Shown: positions 1 to 11,421, counted from the first letter of the stretch. The stretch is 64,000 bases of DNA from Tillus elongatus (GCA_964006375.1 OZ023269.1:124910223-124974222), one strand, 5' to 3'. Translations and numbers: made by a program. The notes: generated by a model from the letters alone, not told the origin.

Positions 1-947
1 GCAGCGGAGGCCTTTGCAGTCAGCAATTCTTTAGCCAATATGGTTCAGCAACATACTTACTTTCCTCGCATCCCAACACACAGCTCAAATCCCTTGGATC
101 TCCTTCTTACTACAAAAGCTGAATGCTATAAGACATCAGTTACCGCCCCCCTTGGTCGCTCAGACCACGGCATGGTCACTGCTTCCTACGCAATGCAACC
201 CGAGGTCACACAGTCATCACAGCCACGTATCGTTTGGCACTACAATTCCGCGAACTCGGACGAAATGCGGGATTACTTTTCCTCATCCTGACCCCTCTGA
301 TATCTCACAAAACGCCATCGAAATTATCCAAGCTAGCATGGAATTATTTATTCCACGTACACAGAAGAGCTCTTCAGCCACTCAAAAGCCCTGGTTCTCT
401 AAATCCTGTGACAAGGCCAGACTTGAAAAGGTCAAAGCTCACCAAACGCTTCTACACAATCCCAGTCAAGAAAACCGTCAAGCATTTAACGACGCAAGAA
501 ACTGCTATGTCCGCATCCTTTCTGAGGCAAAAAACTCGTTTAATAACCACATCAAAAACAAAGTCCTCCCAAGCTCCAACGGCAGCAAACCCTTCTGGAC
601 TCCTGCTAAATCTATTAGGAATAATTTCTGCAAGAACACGTGCCCACCTCTTGTTTCAGGGGATGAAATTGTTACTGCCGCCCTGGGCAAGGCTAAACTT
701 TTTGCCTCGTTGTTCGCCGGCAATTCTACTCTTAACCCACCTCCAAATGTTCAACCACCAACAGTGCCCAATGTCGCGCATAAAATGACGATATCATTTT
801 CAAAACTAATAAGGTACCAAAGATGCTCTCTTCTCTTAACACCAGGAAAGCCTCTGGCCTTGACGAGATCCCAGCAATTGTTATCAAAAAATGCGCACCA
901 GAACTTGCTCCTGTCCTGACTGGTCTGTTTCAGATATCTTACAATTA
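1..947 (+). pseudogene. Family A non-LTR retrotransposon, 5' half (endonuclease end to start of reverse transcriptase)
   Basis: This is a relic of a jockey/BS-like non-LTR retrotransposon pol gene. Around 60-290 one frame ends the endonuclease domain, with an SDH motif in LGRSDHGMVTA. From about 280 to 788 a second frame gives the linker to the reverse transcriptase, with KPWFSKSCDKARLEK and NGSKPFWTPAKSIRNNF. From about 788 a third frame gives the RT entry, with LNTRKASGLDEIPAIV and APELAPVL. At least two frameshifts break it. The coding match stops near position 945 at the codon series for FQISYN, and the catalytic RT motifs are absent. A copy on the other strand at 46806-47374 stops at nearly the same codon. 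The window edge cuts the 5' side. Assignment rests on motif recognition, not on a search. Confidence 0.8.
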
Positions 948-1389
948 ACTTTATTGGGGGTTGTTTGCAACAAGTTTGCCTTGTGGCTTGTGCATCCAAA
1001 GAGGGTTCTAAGCATGTTTCTGATTTTTTTTCTAAAAACCCTAAATGCAGTCAACTAACCAAAATTACATCTCACAACGTCGCCTATAATGCCTTTTTCA
1101 GATAATCTCGAATACAGCACTATTTCCAAAAGTCTCACCGTCGATACCTATCTAATAGTGAATTTTCTTAATGAAAATTCACTAATACTGACAAAAGTAC
1201 CTTACCTATGCCAATTTTAAACACAATACGTCAAGTACTTATCTATGTAATAGATAAATAAAAAAATAGTGAATTATATATCAAGGAAAATAGAAATTCA
1301 ATTTTTCATTTTGAATATCCTGTATCTCTTTTAACTTTGACTTTTGATTTAACCGCAATATTTTGATGCCATTCCTTTTGGACTACCTG
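948..1389. other. AT-rich spacer
   Basis: Between the family A relic and the mariner-type transposon I see AT-rich sequence without a recognisable gene or repeat boundary. Confidence 0.4.
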
Positions 1390-1391
1390 TA

Positions 1392-1761
1392 CATGGTGAG
1401 TATTATAAATGATAACCCTCTTTTATTTTCGTTATTTCTGGGCGAATTGATCCGTCCAGAAACTTATTTTGAACAATTTTTAACGTAGTTTCTGAATCTG
1501 CGATCGTTTTTTAACAATTTTGAAAAATGTACGTGGTGGAACAAAAAATATAGTTATTTTAAATGGAACACCTGTATTTTTTTACACATTATAATTTGTG
1601 GATTTCTTCTGATTACAAAAATATATAGTTATAGCACATTTTGATAAGCAGCTTTTAAGTTATGATGAAATATGTAAAACGACAAATATGTTTACGTATT
1701 ACTCAATAATATACGAAGTAGCCTTTGGAAATAAAATTTTAACTTTGTATACAAACGTCAA
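1392..1761 (+). repeat. Left terminal inverted repeat of the mariner-type element
   Basis: Pairs in inverted orientation with 3139-3497. By eye roughly nine bases in ten agree, including GTGAGTATTATAAATGATAA near the outer end and CGAAGTAGCCTTTGGAAATA near the inner end. Confidence 0.85.
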
Positions 1762-1830
1762 ACTATTAGTTTATCAATAATTAGTTAATTATTATACAAG
1801 ACTAGCTAAGATATATATTCAATGATTGTC

Positions 1831-1930
<100 letters not shown>

Positions 1931-2102
1931 CGAAACCATACACAAGGAAACAAATAAAATAAAAGTATCAAACTTACAAAAATTAGAAAATAATATAAAG
2001 ATTTACATTGTATCTTCTTCATAACTTTCGTTGTTTTCTAAGCATTTGAAACATCGCCGTAAAAAATTTGATCGCACATCTTCAAATACCGCTGCATTTT
2101 CG

Positions 2103-3009
2103 TTAAAAGAATTTATTTCTCATCGTATAAGCTGTTTTAATTGCACAGTGCCCCCGACAGTTCTTCACTATAAATATTGTTCGTGAGAGCACCCCAAGGG
2201 AAAAATCTAGCGGATTTAAATCGGGGCTTTTAGCTGGCCAATGGATGGGACCATTTTTTCCTATCCAGAGGTCATATTTTTGGTTTAAGTAGTTCGTCAC
2301 AGGTCTAACGTTATGTGGAGGAGCTCCGTCTTGCTGCCAGATTGCTCTTAAATTTAGAATAACTGGAAAGTCATCCAAATATTCCTCAACTTGCTCTTGT
2401 AGCAAATGGAGGTAAACTACACCTGTGAGATTTGTATGTAAAAAAAATGGACCAATTATTTTGTTTTAGTGTATACCATACCACAAATCGGCAGTTTTAT
2501 GTCCTTGTTTTTTTTTTAATTTGCTTTACCATATGTGGATTTTCTGTAGCCCAATGATGTTTGTTATGTCTATTAAACAAACCAACTGTAGAAAAGGGCG
2601 ACTCATCAGTCCAAAACACATTTCGCAAAAAATCATTGCTTTCATTATATTTTTCAATAATTTGTTGGCAAAACAGTAATTTCTGTCGACGATCATTTTC
2701 GGTTAAGTGTTGAACAGGAAGAATGTGAAAAGGTTTATACTTATTGCTTTTTAAAAGTTGCATAACGCTACTTTGGCTTACATTTAAATCTTTAGCTACA
2801 AAATAAATAGACCAACTTGGCTCTTCTATAACCGATAATAGAATATTCATTTGTATTTCCTCACCAATAGTATTCCTCGTTTTTCTTCTATTTGCATTCT
2901 TTATTGAATTTGTGTCACAAAATTTATTGTAAATTTTCTTGAACGTTCCTTTGCCAGGCACAGTCTCATTCGGATACAGTCTTCTAAACTCCCTTTGTGA
3001 AGCAGTCAT
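2103..3009 (-). pseudogene. Mariner-type (DDE) transposase, interrupted
   Basis: The N-terminal part (3009-2497) holds a helix-turn-helix region, then NDFLRNVFWTDESPF with the first catalytic Asp in TDES, then HNKHHWATENPH. The C-terminal part (2405-2103) holds IWQQDGAPPHN with the second Asp and WPAKSPDLNPLDF with the third acidic residue, 35 residues after the second by my count. Between them (2406-2496) the frame shifts and meets a stop, although the translation stays recognisable (NKIIGPFF). The pattern matches the arthropod mariner-like group that has an N-terminal domain of unknown function before the DDE domain. The first methionine shown may be internal, so the N-terminus could be short. 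It lies on the minus strand between long inverted repeats and is not functional as it stands. Confidence 0.8.
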
Positions 3010-3138
3010 TTTTTTATTACAATATAAGAATATTTCTAAAATTCTACGCCTACTCTCTAATCTATGATAAGGAATGATCGCCTTCTTTCACACAATAAAG
3101 ATTCCTAACAGAAAAAGCACTAACAAATCTTAACCTTT

Positions 3139-3497
3139 TTGACGTTTATACAAAGTTAAGATTTTATTTCCAAAGGCTACTTCGTATACTATTGAGTAAA
3201 CAGATTTGTCGTTTTACATATTTCATCATAACTTAAAAACTGTTTATCAAAATGTGCTATAACTATATATTTTTTTAATCAGAAAAAATCGACAAATTAT
3301 AATGTGTAAAAAATACAGGTGTTCCATTAAAAAAACTATATTTTTTGTTCCACCTCGTAAATTTTTCAAAATTCTTGAAAAGCGATAGCAGATTAAGAAA
3401 CTATGCTAAAAATTGTTCAAAATAAGTTTTTGAACGGATCAATTCGCTCAGAAATAACGAAAATAAAAGGGGGTTATCATTTATAATACTCACCCTG
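3139..3497 (-). repeat. Right terminal inverted repeat of the mariner-type element
   Basis: Inverted partner of 1392-1761, ending at position 3497 beside the flanking TA. Confidence 0.85.
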
Positions 3498-3499
3498 TA

Positions 3500-3992
3500 C
3501 ATAACTGATAATAGACAGTCAGAAACAAAGAACCTGGTTCTCACTATAAGATTGAGGAGACCCAATGAGGACCTTTATAAGTTTTTATTACTTTTGCTTC
3601 GTGTCGGTTGTGTTAAAGGGTTATTGTTTGGATGTGTAAAAAACCTGTAACACTCTAGCTTTAGGAGACGTCGTCATACTATTAAAAGAGAGGATTAATT
3701 ACTGAAATTAACTTCATCATTTCTTCTAAGGTACAAACTCCACCACAACAAATTGCTTTTCACGTCAGATTTCCAAGGGAACAGATCAAACTAAAGTCCT
3801 TTTCATTGTTAAATGTAATGACTGTTTCTTTGTGTGGATAATACAGCTAATTTTTAATGTTTTTGACATTTTGTTGATGAAAGATTGCAATGTATCCATG
3901 ACCCTTCAAGTTAAGGGTATATAAAGCCCTGCAATTATAAATATTCTAAACACATTAGTTTACTTTCGTCGGTATTTTTAAAAAGTGCTTTT
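3500..3992. other. Non-repeat-like spacer
   Basis: No gene or known repeat recognised. It ends where the first HTA hairpin begins. Confidence 0.4.
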
Positions 3993-4368
3993 AGTGAATT
4001 TTCTTTGAAAATTCACTACTGAGGAGATCCCGACTTTTGAATTTTGAAAAAATTCTTCAAATAAGCGCAAACTAGGGTCCCTAAAATCCATATCCGGGGC
4101 CAGTTTCAATTTTTATGTTTATATATATGTGTATCACACAGCTAATTCAAAAAATAATGGGCCCATTTTGATGAAATTTGGTAAGTACCTTCCCTTTGTA
4201 AATGGCTTGGGTCAGTTCGTTAGCCAGAAAAATCGAACAAGCCTTTCCTGGAAAATTTATGGTTTTCTTTCGAAAAAAATTCATATCTGGTTGTTTGTTA
4301 TTGCCCTAACGTAGTGAAGTTATTCCATAGTTAACACAGCCTTAGACCTTTCCCGTGGTTTCACAAGT
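3993..4368 (+). repeat. HTA copy: H, P, very short TA, partial Q, end of R1
   Basis: Starts with the H hairpin at about 3993-4018 and the P module. Only a few TA units separate P from Q (GTATCACACAGCTAATTC). Q is cut after about 150 bp and joins directly to the last ~90 bp of the R1 tail (TTCCATAGTTAACACAG, TTTCACAAGTGC). The tRNA-like block has therefore been deleted. Confidence 0.75.
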
Positions 4369-4399
4369 GCTTTTTCTTTTCTGCAGCAGATTTCAACTT

Positions 4400-4721
4400 T
4401 TACTGAACGCAGCAAGTGCGTTATGGTAGTAAATTTTCATCAAAGTTTTAAATTTCAATAGCTCAATTTGCTATTAACCTAACGTTCGTTGGTCAAGAAC
4501 CAGTTTTTTCGGGAACATTTTAAGTTTATTTTCGGAAAATTTTTGTACATTTTCAAACAATAAAGTCATTTTGATGAAATATGGTACATTGTTTTTACTA
4601 TATAGGTTATACTGGTAACCAAATTTCATGCCTGCTTTCTTTAAGAAAAAGACATATTTGTTAATAAAAACATTTTTATGAAAATTCACTACCATAACGC
4701 ACTTGCTGCGTCCAGACTTTT
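4400..4721 (+). mobile_element. D element, MITE-like, about 320 bp with ~40-bp inverted ends
   Basis: Both ends carry the same inverted terminal sequence: GAACGCAGCAAGTGCGTTAT reading in from the left, and the complement of CTGGACGCAGCAAGTGCG at the right, followed on the inner side by GTAGTGAATTTTCAT. No protein is encoded. This is the cleanest stand-alone copy of D in the window. Elsewhere D is fused to the S tail of HTA units (14801, 19112, 20750, 30511). The terminus itself can fold, since ACGCA and TGCGT pair around a 5-nt loop. Confidence 0.75.
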
Positions 4722-4855
4722 CTTGTAATTAGGCCTCAAGAAATATATACAGATTTACTTTAGACTGAAAACTACAGGATCATCATAAATGCAACCAGCG
4801 TAAAAATGGTCATTCCAGCATTAGCAGAAACCATAGGTGGAGCAGTGGTAAGAAA

Positions 4856-5163
4856 GTTTTCGTTACCAAAACGCACTTACTGCGTCTCGAGTTTTTTGCG
4901 AACTTGCATTATATTTCGATGAAAAATGCAAAAAGGCAACAGGAATGTTAAAAAAAAGTAGGTATCACCAACGACTTATATGATTGTCAAAATAAAGGGC
5001 AATGATGATTGAAACTGAAACTTAAGGGTTTGCAGAACACTCTTTACATAATCCGTATTTCTTTCAGGTTCTTTGCCTAAATGTTGCACATTTTGACATT
5101 TCAAATTGCGACTTTTTACGTTTTGAGGAAAATCTCAATTTTTTTTCTTTAAATACCACCAAC
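4856..5163 (-). repeat. HTA S-tail fragment
   Basis: Minus-strand S tail. A D-type inner end (ACCAAAACGCACTTACTGCG) lies at its left, followed by the S core (AAGGGTTTGCAGAACACTC, GGTTCTTTGCCTAAATGTTG). It runs into the palindrome that starts at 5164. Confidence 0.7.
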
Positions 5164-5208
5164 TTTTTTGTCTTTAAATTTACAGACCTAAATTTTGGTA
5201 AATGATTC

Positions 5209-5286
<78 letters not shown>

Positions 5287-5331
5287 GAATCATTTACCAA
5301 AATTTAGGTCTGTAAATTTAAAGACAAAAAA
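5164..5331. repeat. Perfect palindrome with a (TA)n centre
   Basis: Two 49-bp arms (5164-5212 and 5283-5331) are exact reverse complements by direct comparison and flank about 70 bp of (TA)n at 5213-5282. The arms come from the S tail (TTTACAGACCTAAATTTTGG). Confidence 0.95.
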
Positions 5332-5543
<212 letters not shown>

Positions 5544-5664
5544 ACCCTGGATATGGGGGTTCTAGGGAGCCCAGTTCCGCTCATTTGAAAAAAAAATTTC
5601 TAAATTTTTCTAAATTCAAAACTAGGGACCTCCTCATTAGTGAATTTTTAAAGAAATTCACTAA
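5544..5664 (-). repeat. HTA P module and H hairpin
   Basis: P module in minus orientation (GACCCTGGATATGGG, CCTCCTCATTAG) ending in the H hairpin at 5637-5664. The same hairpin opens the next unit. Confidence 0.85.
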
Positions 5665-5918
5665 AACAAGCACTTGTGAAGCCACGGGACAAGTCTACAA
5701 CTGTATTAAATATGGAACGGTTTCACTAAGTTAGGGCAAGAACAAACAACCAGCTATGCTATTTACATTGAATTAAGTCTTAAAACTTTCATCTCCTCTT
5801 TATAAAATTATTTTTCATACAAAAACTCGCTAAAAAATTCATCGGAATAACAAAAATCTGATTAGATAACGGTACAGTGAAATAGGTCTAAAAAAATTGA
5901 TAATAAGTAAAGTCACTA

Positions 5919-5992
5919 ACTAGGATTAAAACTCGTCATGTAGGAGTCGATTATCCAATGTACATGGCTTAGCCCACTTGGCTACGGTCGAC
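5919..5992 (-). repeat. tRNA-like block of R1 tail
   Basis: On the minus strand GTAGCCAAGTGGGCTAAG resembles an A box and GACGAGTTTTAATCCTAG a B box, about 35 nt apart. The cloverleaf is degenerate, so this is a tRNA-derived promoter relic and not a tRNA gene. Confidence 0.6.
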
Positions 5993-6509
5993 ATGTATGT
6001 ACTAGCAGGTATATCCCCTAGTACATGTTAATTATCTAACGTCTTTACTATTTACAAAAACAATAGATTTACAATGGATTTCTTGCTCACGTAATAAAGG
6101 AAAATAACGAGTTAAACACATATCTAGGAGCTTGTTAGCCTTTTCGTGTCGTATTTTTCACACACATTCGTACTCCTACCATAATTATCAATTTTGGCGT
6201 TTTATTTCTTGAATCAGATTGAATTAATTAAAAAATCATTAACCTCTAACTTTTTTGTCTCTTAAGATAGAGATCTTAATTTTAGTACATAGAATACCCT
6301 TTATGACAGAAATCAGCATACCAAATTTGGTTGCTCTTACTTTGTTATTTCGGAAAACATAAATTGTTTTCGAAGGAAAGCACAACCTCGGTCGACTTTC
6401 CTGACTAACGAACTTATTCAGGCCACTTGCAAAAGGAAGGTATGTACCAAATTTGATCAAAATCGGCCTATTATTTTTTAAGTTATTGGTGTGATACACA
6501 CACACATCC

Positions 6510-6511
<2 letters not shown>

Positions 6512-6590
<79 letters not shown>
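6512..6590. repeat. (TA)n array of HTA unit
   Basis: About 79 bp between Q (left) and P (right), next to a short (CA)n at 6497-6506. Confidence 0.98.
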
Positions 6591-6594
<4 letters not shown>

Positions 6595-6734
6595 ATATAA
6601 AAATCGAAACTGACCCTTGATATGGGTTCTAAGGGGCCTAGTTCGCGCTCATTTGAAGATTTTTTTTTTAATTCAAAAGTCGGGATCTCCTCATTAGTGA
6701 ATTTTTTTAAGGAAAATTCACTAATAAAAATACA

Positions 6735-6795
6735 TTTTACATTAAAAATATGTTAATGAAAATTCGCTACCATAACACACTTTCTGAGCCTAGAC
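6735..6795 (-). repeat. Solo D end
   Basis: Complement of a D terminus (ATTCGCTACCATAACACAC) with no matching partner end, placed just after the H hairpin at 6724. Confidence 0.6.
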
Positions 6796-7254
6796 ATCGA
6801 TGGGTACAGGGATTTTTTGCAAAAAAATTGTATTTAGCTTTATTTACTCCATACCTTAGGCGCGACTGTATAAAATTGTTAACGTATTTAAATTTATCTC
6901 AGGCTTGTCTTATTAAAATTTACATTTTTTCGAGTAAATGTACCTGCTAATCTGATACAAAACATCTTTTCTTTGTAGCTTATGTTTAGCCGCATCAAGC
7001 AACATAATCTTAAGGTAAACATATGTCACAAAAGTCAGATAAAAGATGTTCAGTTATAAAAGGGCTCTGACCTTTTACTGGTCACATATAGAATCACAAT
7101 TTGAAGTGGTTTAATTTAAGAAAGCGCGCGTGCCAAAGATCGTAACAAAGCTTTTGATTAACACCAGAACGTTATACAAAATCGCACACATGGCTTTCAT
7201 TGCTTGCGCCCCTGTAACAATGATTGCGATATAGGGTGATTCACTTTAAACTTT
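6796..7254. other. AT-rich spacer
   Basis: No gene or repeat recognised. Confidence 0.4.
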
Positions 7255-7577
7255 AAACCGATAACTTATATAATAATTAACAGATTTTATTTAAACTTGG
7301 CACGTATCTTTCTTCTGTAGATCTCTTTGACGAGTTTGTTAGCCAACCAAATTGGACCAGCTATTAGCAAAAAAATTTAGTTGTCTCCAAACGAATTGCA
7401 TGTCTGAAAATAATGAGCTTATTTTGATGAAATTCGGCAAATATATTCCCTTTCTATAGACTCTATTGCATAATAAAGTTGAAGTTACTAGGATAATGGA
7501 AAAAGAAGTTTTTAAGATTTAAAATATTTGTTGAAAATTTGCTACCATAACGCACTTGCTGCCCCCAGAGTTTTAAT
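7255..7577 (+). repeat. Degenerate Q followed by a D end
   Basis: Weak Q-like sequence (ACGAGTTTGTTAGCCAACC, GATGAAATTCGGCAAATAT) ends in a D terminus at about 7532-7577 (GCTACCATAACGCACTTGCT). Confidence 0.6.
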
Positions 7578-7896
7578 TTTATACATTTAAACTCACTCAA
7601 GTAAACTTCTCTTTGAAAACAAAATAATTATTGGTATAAGTGTGCCTAGTATTCGGAGTGCTTCTATAAAGTTAAGTTTATGCCTCTTGTTACAAAAATG
7701 AAATCATATGTGATTACTACTGTAAATATGCTGTGGTAAATTGTATATTTTACAATTATTGTAAATACCTGTTAGTGAATTTTTTTTTAATTCACTAGTG
7801 AGATCTCGACTTCTGAATTTTGAACAAATTTCTTCAAATGAGCGCGAACTACGCCCCCTAGAACACATATCCGAGGCCAGTTTCAATGCTTATATG

Positions 7897-7997
<101 letters not shown>

Positions 7998-8645
7998 GTA
8001 TCACACCGATAACTCAAAAAGTAAAATGCCGATTTTGATAAAATTTGGTGAGTAAATTATTTTTGCAAGTGGCTTGGATAAGTTAGTTAGCCAGAACAAA
8101 CGGACTAGTTTTTTCGGGAAAATTTTAGCTTTTCTTCTGGAAAAAATTCATATCTCCGAAAATAACAAAGCTATGGCAACCATATGTGGGAGGGTGTACC
8201 AAAATTTAGGTCTCTATATTGAAAGAATAAATAGTTATAGGCACTTAATAAAGCAAAATTTTAGTGTCACTAAAAGTCAGAAAAGACGCAGAACCAAAAT
8301 ATTGTATGTGTTAAACAAAATTCATTAAATATTAGAGACAACATTTATCTTTTCATGGCGCAAAAAGTTCAAGAATTACCAGAAAGATTACTTTGAGAAT
8401 TTTATAATTTTTCTTCTGTAAATGTTTGGAGATTTGAAACGTGAAAACTAGTAGGTATAAGTATTCCTATTTATGAATGGAGAATATTGCATAAATGTGT
8501 ATTAGGATGTTCTAGATTCTTCCTACTCTTCGCATTTGTTAAAATAACTGCAAAATCTGCCTCTAAAAACCTTACATATTACAAATAAATAACGTAAGAC
8601 CATTATCGGTTATCTACCTTTCTTCATTGCAGTTTGCCAGAAGCG

Positions 8646-8715
8646 ATACGTGGTGTAACGGTTAGGATCCCGGTCTGATGAGCGAAAGGACGCGAGTTCA
8701 AATCTCACCGTTAAC
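8646..8715 (+). repeat. tRNA-like block of R2 tail
   Basis: TACGTGGTGTAACGGTTAGG matches an A box well and GCGAGTTCAAATCTCACC a B box. Acceptor pairing is poor. It reads as a tRNA-derived block within a repeat, not a functional tRNA. Confidence 0.65.
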
Positions 8716-8850
8716 TGAATTTATCTTTTAACTTTTTTTTAACCCTTTTTCGTCTTTGATTCCATTATAACGTTATCTGATGTGTAATTCCAATATACTT
8801 TTTAGTGACTTTTTGTTGAAAATGAAAGATAAGCACTTTAAGGCTTTTAA

Positions 8851-9529
8851 TTTAAGTTTAATACTGGAGATTTGACCAACATCACAAATTTTATAACGAG
8901 CTTGTACATATCCACCAAGGAATCTAACTCGGGATTTTCGGGTTTGTAAATCAATCTTCTGCTCATTAAGGCACAAGGCTGTCTCGAAAATATTCCCTAA
9001 AAATCAAAAACATTTGGGGTAAAAAATGAAAAATACCGTCATAGTGACAAACAAATTTTAAGTGTTAAAGGTCAATATAGGCAGAAAAAATAATTCGATT
9101 TAATTTGATGTGTAACATACTCTGAAGTAAGTTAAATAATTTAAAGCAATCATCCTGTAAGCTTTTAAATCCAATGCTACTACTATCAATAAACACTCCA
9201 TATTACTGTTCACTGAAGAAAAGAAAACTTCATTGATTGTAGTTCTCTATGAGGACCGGGCTCATAATTTTGAAGTAAAACTATACAAACGCGAAATCAT
9301 GTTCAGCTGCAAAAGGAAGCAAAATATTGTCTAGCTTTATAAAATGGTACTCAATGAGAAATCTACTGCAATAGAAAAGCATTTTCATCGAAAATTGTTC
9401 AAAGATCGCTTTATATTATGAGATTACTGATTTCTGTGACAAATACAAACAAAATTCATTTTTTACCTAACGGTTCGCGTTATTTTTCCAGGTTTCTGAA
9501 CTAACTCCGATTTTATGCCCCCTCTTTTC
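8851..9529. other. Spacer
   Basis: No gene or repeat recognised with confidence. Confidence 0.4.
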
Positions 9530-10795
9530 GAAGATGTATTTCTATCTTTCCGGCAATAAGGTCGAGTTCAGCCTGTCCCTAAAAGGCAGACAACTCAGAT
9601 GTAGGGAACTATCGTACAATTTTCATTTCATCATTTTTGCCGAGAGTTATGGAAAAAGTTACCAATAACGAGCTTATAAAATACCACTAGTAACCAACCA
9701 AGTCCTCGCCAATACGTCTATTGTCAAAATCGATCTACTGGCGGTATGCTGACATACGTGGCTCATCTTTGGGCTTCTGCTCTAGAAAAATTTGAAAAAG
9801 GTAACGCAATTTCATTCGATATTTCCAAAAAATTTCATCGGATCTGGCATGCAGCACTCCTGAATAAACTTTCATCATACAGATTGCGTTTGAAATTACG
9901 TATATGTGTATCTAGTTTTCTGAATGAGCGCTCTTCGCATGTTATTGTCGATGGTGTTTCATCAAATGAAGTAAGAATGAATGCAAATGTTCCGCAGGGT
10001 TCTGTTTTGGCTCCTACACCTTTTCTTTTGTATTTAGATGACCTTCTGTTAACAACAACACACAACTTCGCTGATAATGGCACTCTTCACAGTATGTTCT
10101 CATCGACTTGCCTAATATATGCTTCTAGTTCCTTATCAATGTGAGTCAATGTAATCAACTCCTTAAATGACCTGTCTAAGATTCTTAACGAGCGCTCTAC
10201 AGACATGGTTAGGTTTAATGCCAGAATCGTATCTTATAGGGGAAAAGTGACCTACAAGGACCAGACGTTCAGATGAATAGAAGAATACTGCTCACGAAAT
10301 CCACATTCTTTACATCGGTATAACTGTTGAAGCGGATCCTTGCTGCATTTATATGTTTCTAATATTGCAAAGGCATCAGCAAAGCGTGGATTTATGTTTC
10401 GGACTAAAAGTTTGTTTTTATCACATACTTTTCTTATGTCTGAGATGCCGTTCCACAGACAACCTCGTCTCTCCTAGATTCCATTTAAAAACGAGCTGGT
10501 TGCCTTATAGAAGATTCATCTATCATAGTCAGTCCTAATTGTCTCGAACAGAGAAGCCATGTTGGAGATATCTTCCTCTTTAATTGATATTATCGTCGAC
10601 ATTGCTCTTCAGAAATTGCTTCATTAATACTTCCGCTTAAGACCTATAATCGGCAAATCCATTTTAGTTGAAAAGTGTACGTTTTTAGTATTGAATTACC
10701 CACTTGTCGAACAGTTTGTTACGAATCCTTCTTCTTTCCTAGATCATCTACTTTTTGGAGGATCCTCCAGGCAGACGTATTTTTGAAAAAAGAAG
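9530..10795 (+). pseudogene. Family E non-LTR retrotransposon, RT domain to C-terminus, degenerate
   Basis: A jockey/CR1-like reverse transcriptase relic. Early RT motifs appear near 9570-9700 in shifting frames (GNYRTISISSFLPRVMEKV). The longest open stretch (9746-10144) contains ISFDISKKFHRIWHAALLNK and NANVPQGSVLAPTPFLLYLD. The catalytic box reads NFADNGTL, so the second Asp of the usual ADD is Asn. The C-terminal region continues in other frames to about 10760 (RTKSLFLSH, HCSSEIASLLP). It is distinct from family A at sequence level but has the same layout, with no RNase H after the RT. Related C-terminal scraps lie at 43080-43420 and 60650-60935. Multiple stops make it non-functional. Confidence 0.75.
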
Positions 10796-10835
10796 AACCC
10801 TAGGCCTCAGTGAGATCTCTCTGAGGCCTAGGGTT
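10796..10835. repeat. 40-bp near-perfect palindrome
   Basis: Fifteen-base arms AACCCTAGGCCTCAG and CTGAGGCCTAGGGTT are exact complements. The centre is a self-complementary GAGATCTC flanked by one T:T mismatch pair. Confidence 0.95.
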
Positions 10836-10869
10836 GAACACACTGAGACCTCACAGACGATCTCCGGCG

Positions 10870-11244
10870 AGATTTGGGGAGTAGGCAGATTGAGGCCCCG
10901 TAATCGAGCTACAACAACCCAACCCAATTTTGTCCACCGCTCTAAGGAGTAGGCAGATTGAGGCCTTAGAGTGTCCTTAGATATTTCCTTTACCCACCAC
11001 TCTAAGGAGTAGGCAGATTGAGGCCTTAGAGTGTCCTTACATATTTCCTTTACCCACCACTCTAAGGAGTAGGCAGATTGAGGCTGTAGAGTGTCCTTAC
11101 ATATTTCCTTTACCCACCACTCTAAGGAGTAGGCAGATTGAGGCCTTAGAGTACCCTTACATATTTCCTTTACCCACCTTTGTCCACCACTCTAAGGAGT
11201 AGGCAGATTAAGGCCCTAGAGTGTCCTTACATATTTCCTTTACT
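10870..11244. repeat. 60-bp minisatellite
   Basis: Units starting at 10940, 11000, 11060 and 11120 repeat with an exact 60-bp period. A fifth starts at 11190 after a 10-bp insertion, and a degenerate copy lies near 10877. Each unit has an internal inverted repeat, CTCTAAGG with CCTTAGAG. Confidence 0.95.
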
Positions 11245-11245
11245 T

Positions 11246-11356
11246 CTTGAAAATGGTTCCAAAACAGGAGCCGAAACGTCGAGTTTTCATAAATTCTGGA
11301 CGCGGTTCAACCCGAGAACCAAGTATGTCTCACATTAAAGACCGCGGAAATCTTTA

Positions 11357-11360
<4 letters not shown>
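11246..11360 (+). repeat. Penelope-like element end fragment
   Basis: GAGCCGAAACGTCGAGTTTT and GGTTCAACCCGAGAACCAAG are typical of the terminal (pseudo-LTR) region of Penelope-like retroelements. No reverse transcriptase is present. It ends at a TA array. Identification is from remembered sequence style, not a search. Confidence 0.5.

Positions 11361-11421
<61 letters not shown>
11361..11421. repeat. (TA)n array between PLE-like fragment and HTA P module
   Basis: About 61 bp, with a PLE-like end on the left and a minus-strand P module on the right. Confidence 0.98.

Larger units (their letters stand above)
5665..6724 (-). repeat. Complete HTA unit with R1 tail
   Basis: Minus-strand unit bounded by H hairpins at 5637-5664 and 6694-6724. 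From right to left it carries H, P, a TA array (6512-6590), Q (complement of the GTATCACACCGATAACTC type) and the R1 tail with a tRNA-like block. Together with 25421-26460 it is the best example of a full R1 unit, about 1.06 kb. Confidence 0.85.

Noticed and set aside
3870..3960. Possible promoter before the HTA copy at 3993
   Set aside because: A TATATAAAG string is present, but in DNA this AT-rich it is not evidence, and no gene follows.
4129..4314. Recurrent open stretches with PILIKFG in Q modules
   Set aside because: They recur because Q is repeated, are interrupted in most copies and run in no consistent frame to a stop. I see no sign of selection for protein.
4400..4721. Helitron 3' end
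   Set aside because: The D terminus has a hairpin, but no CTRR end follows at the expected distance and the element has inverted ends at both sides.
8670..8690. CTGATGAGCGAAA resembling a hammerhead ribozyme core
   Set aside because: It lies in the tRNA-like block, and no room exists for stem II between CTGATGA and GAAA. No flanking stems I and III were found.
10940..11244. CRISPR-like array (60-bp period)
   Set aside because: The whole unit repeats with no unique spacers, and the context is eukaryotic. It is a minisatellite.
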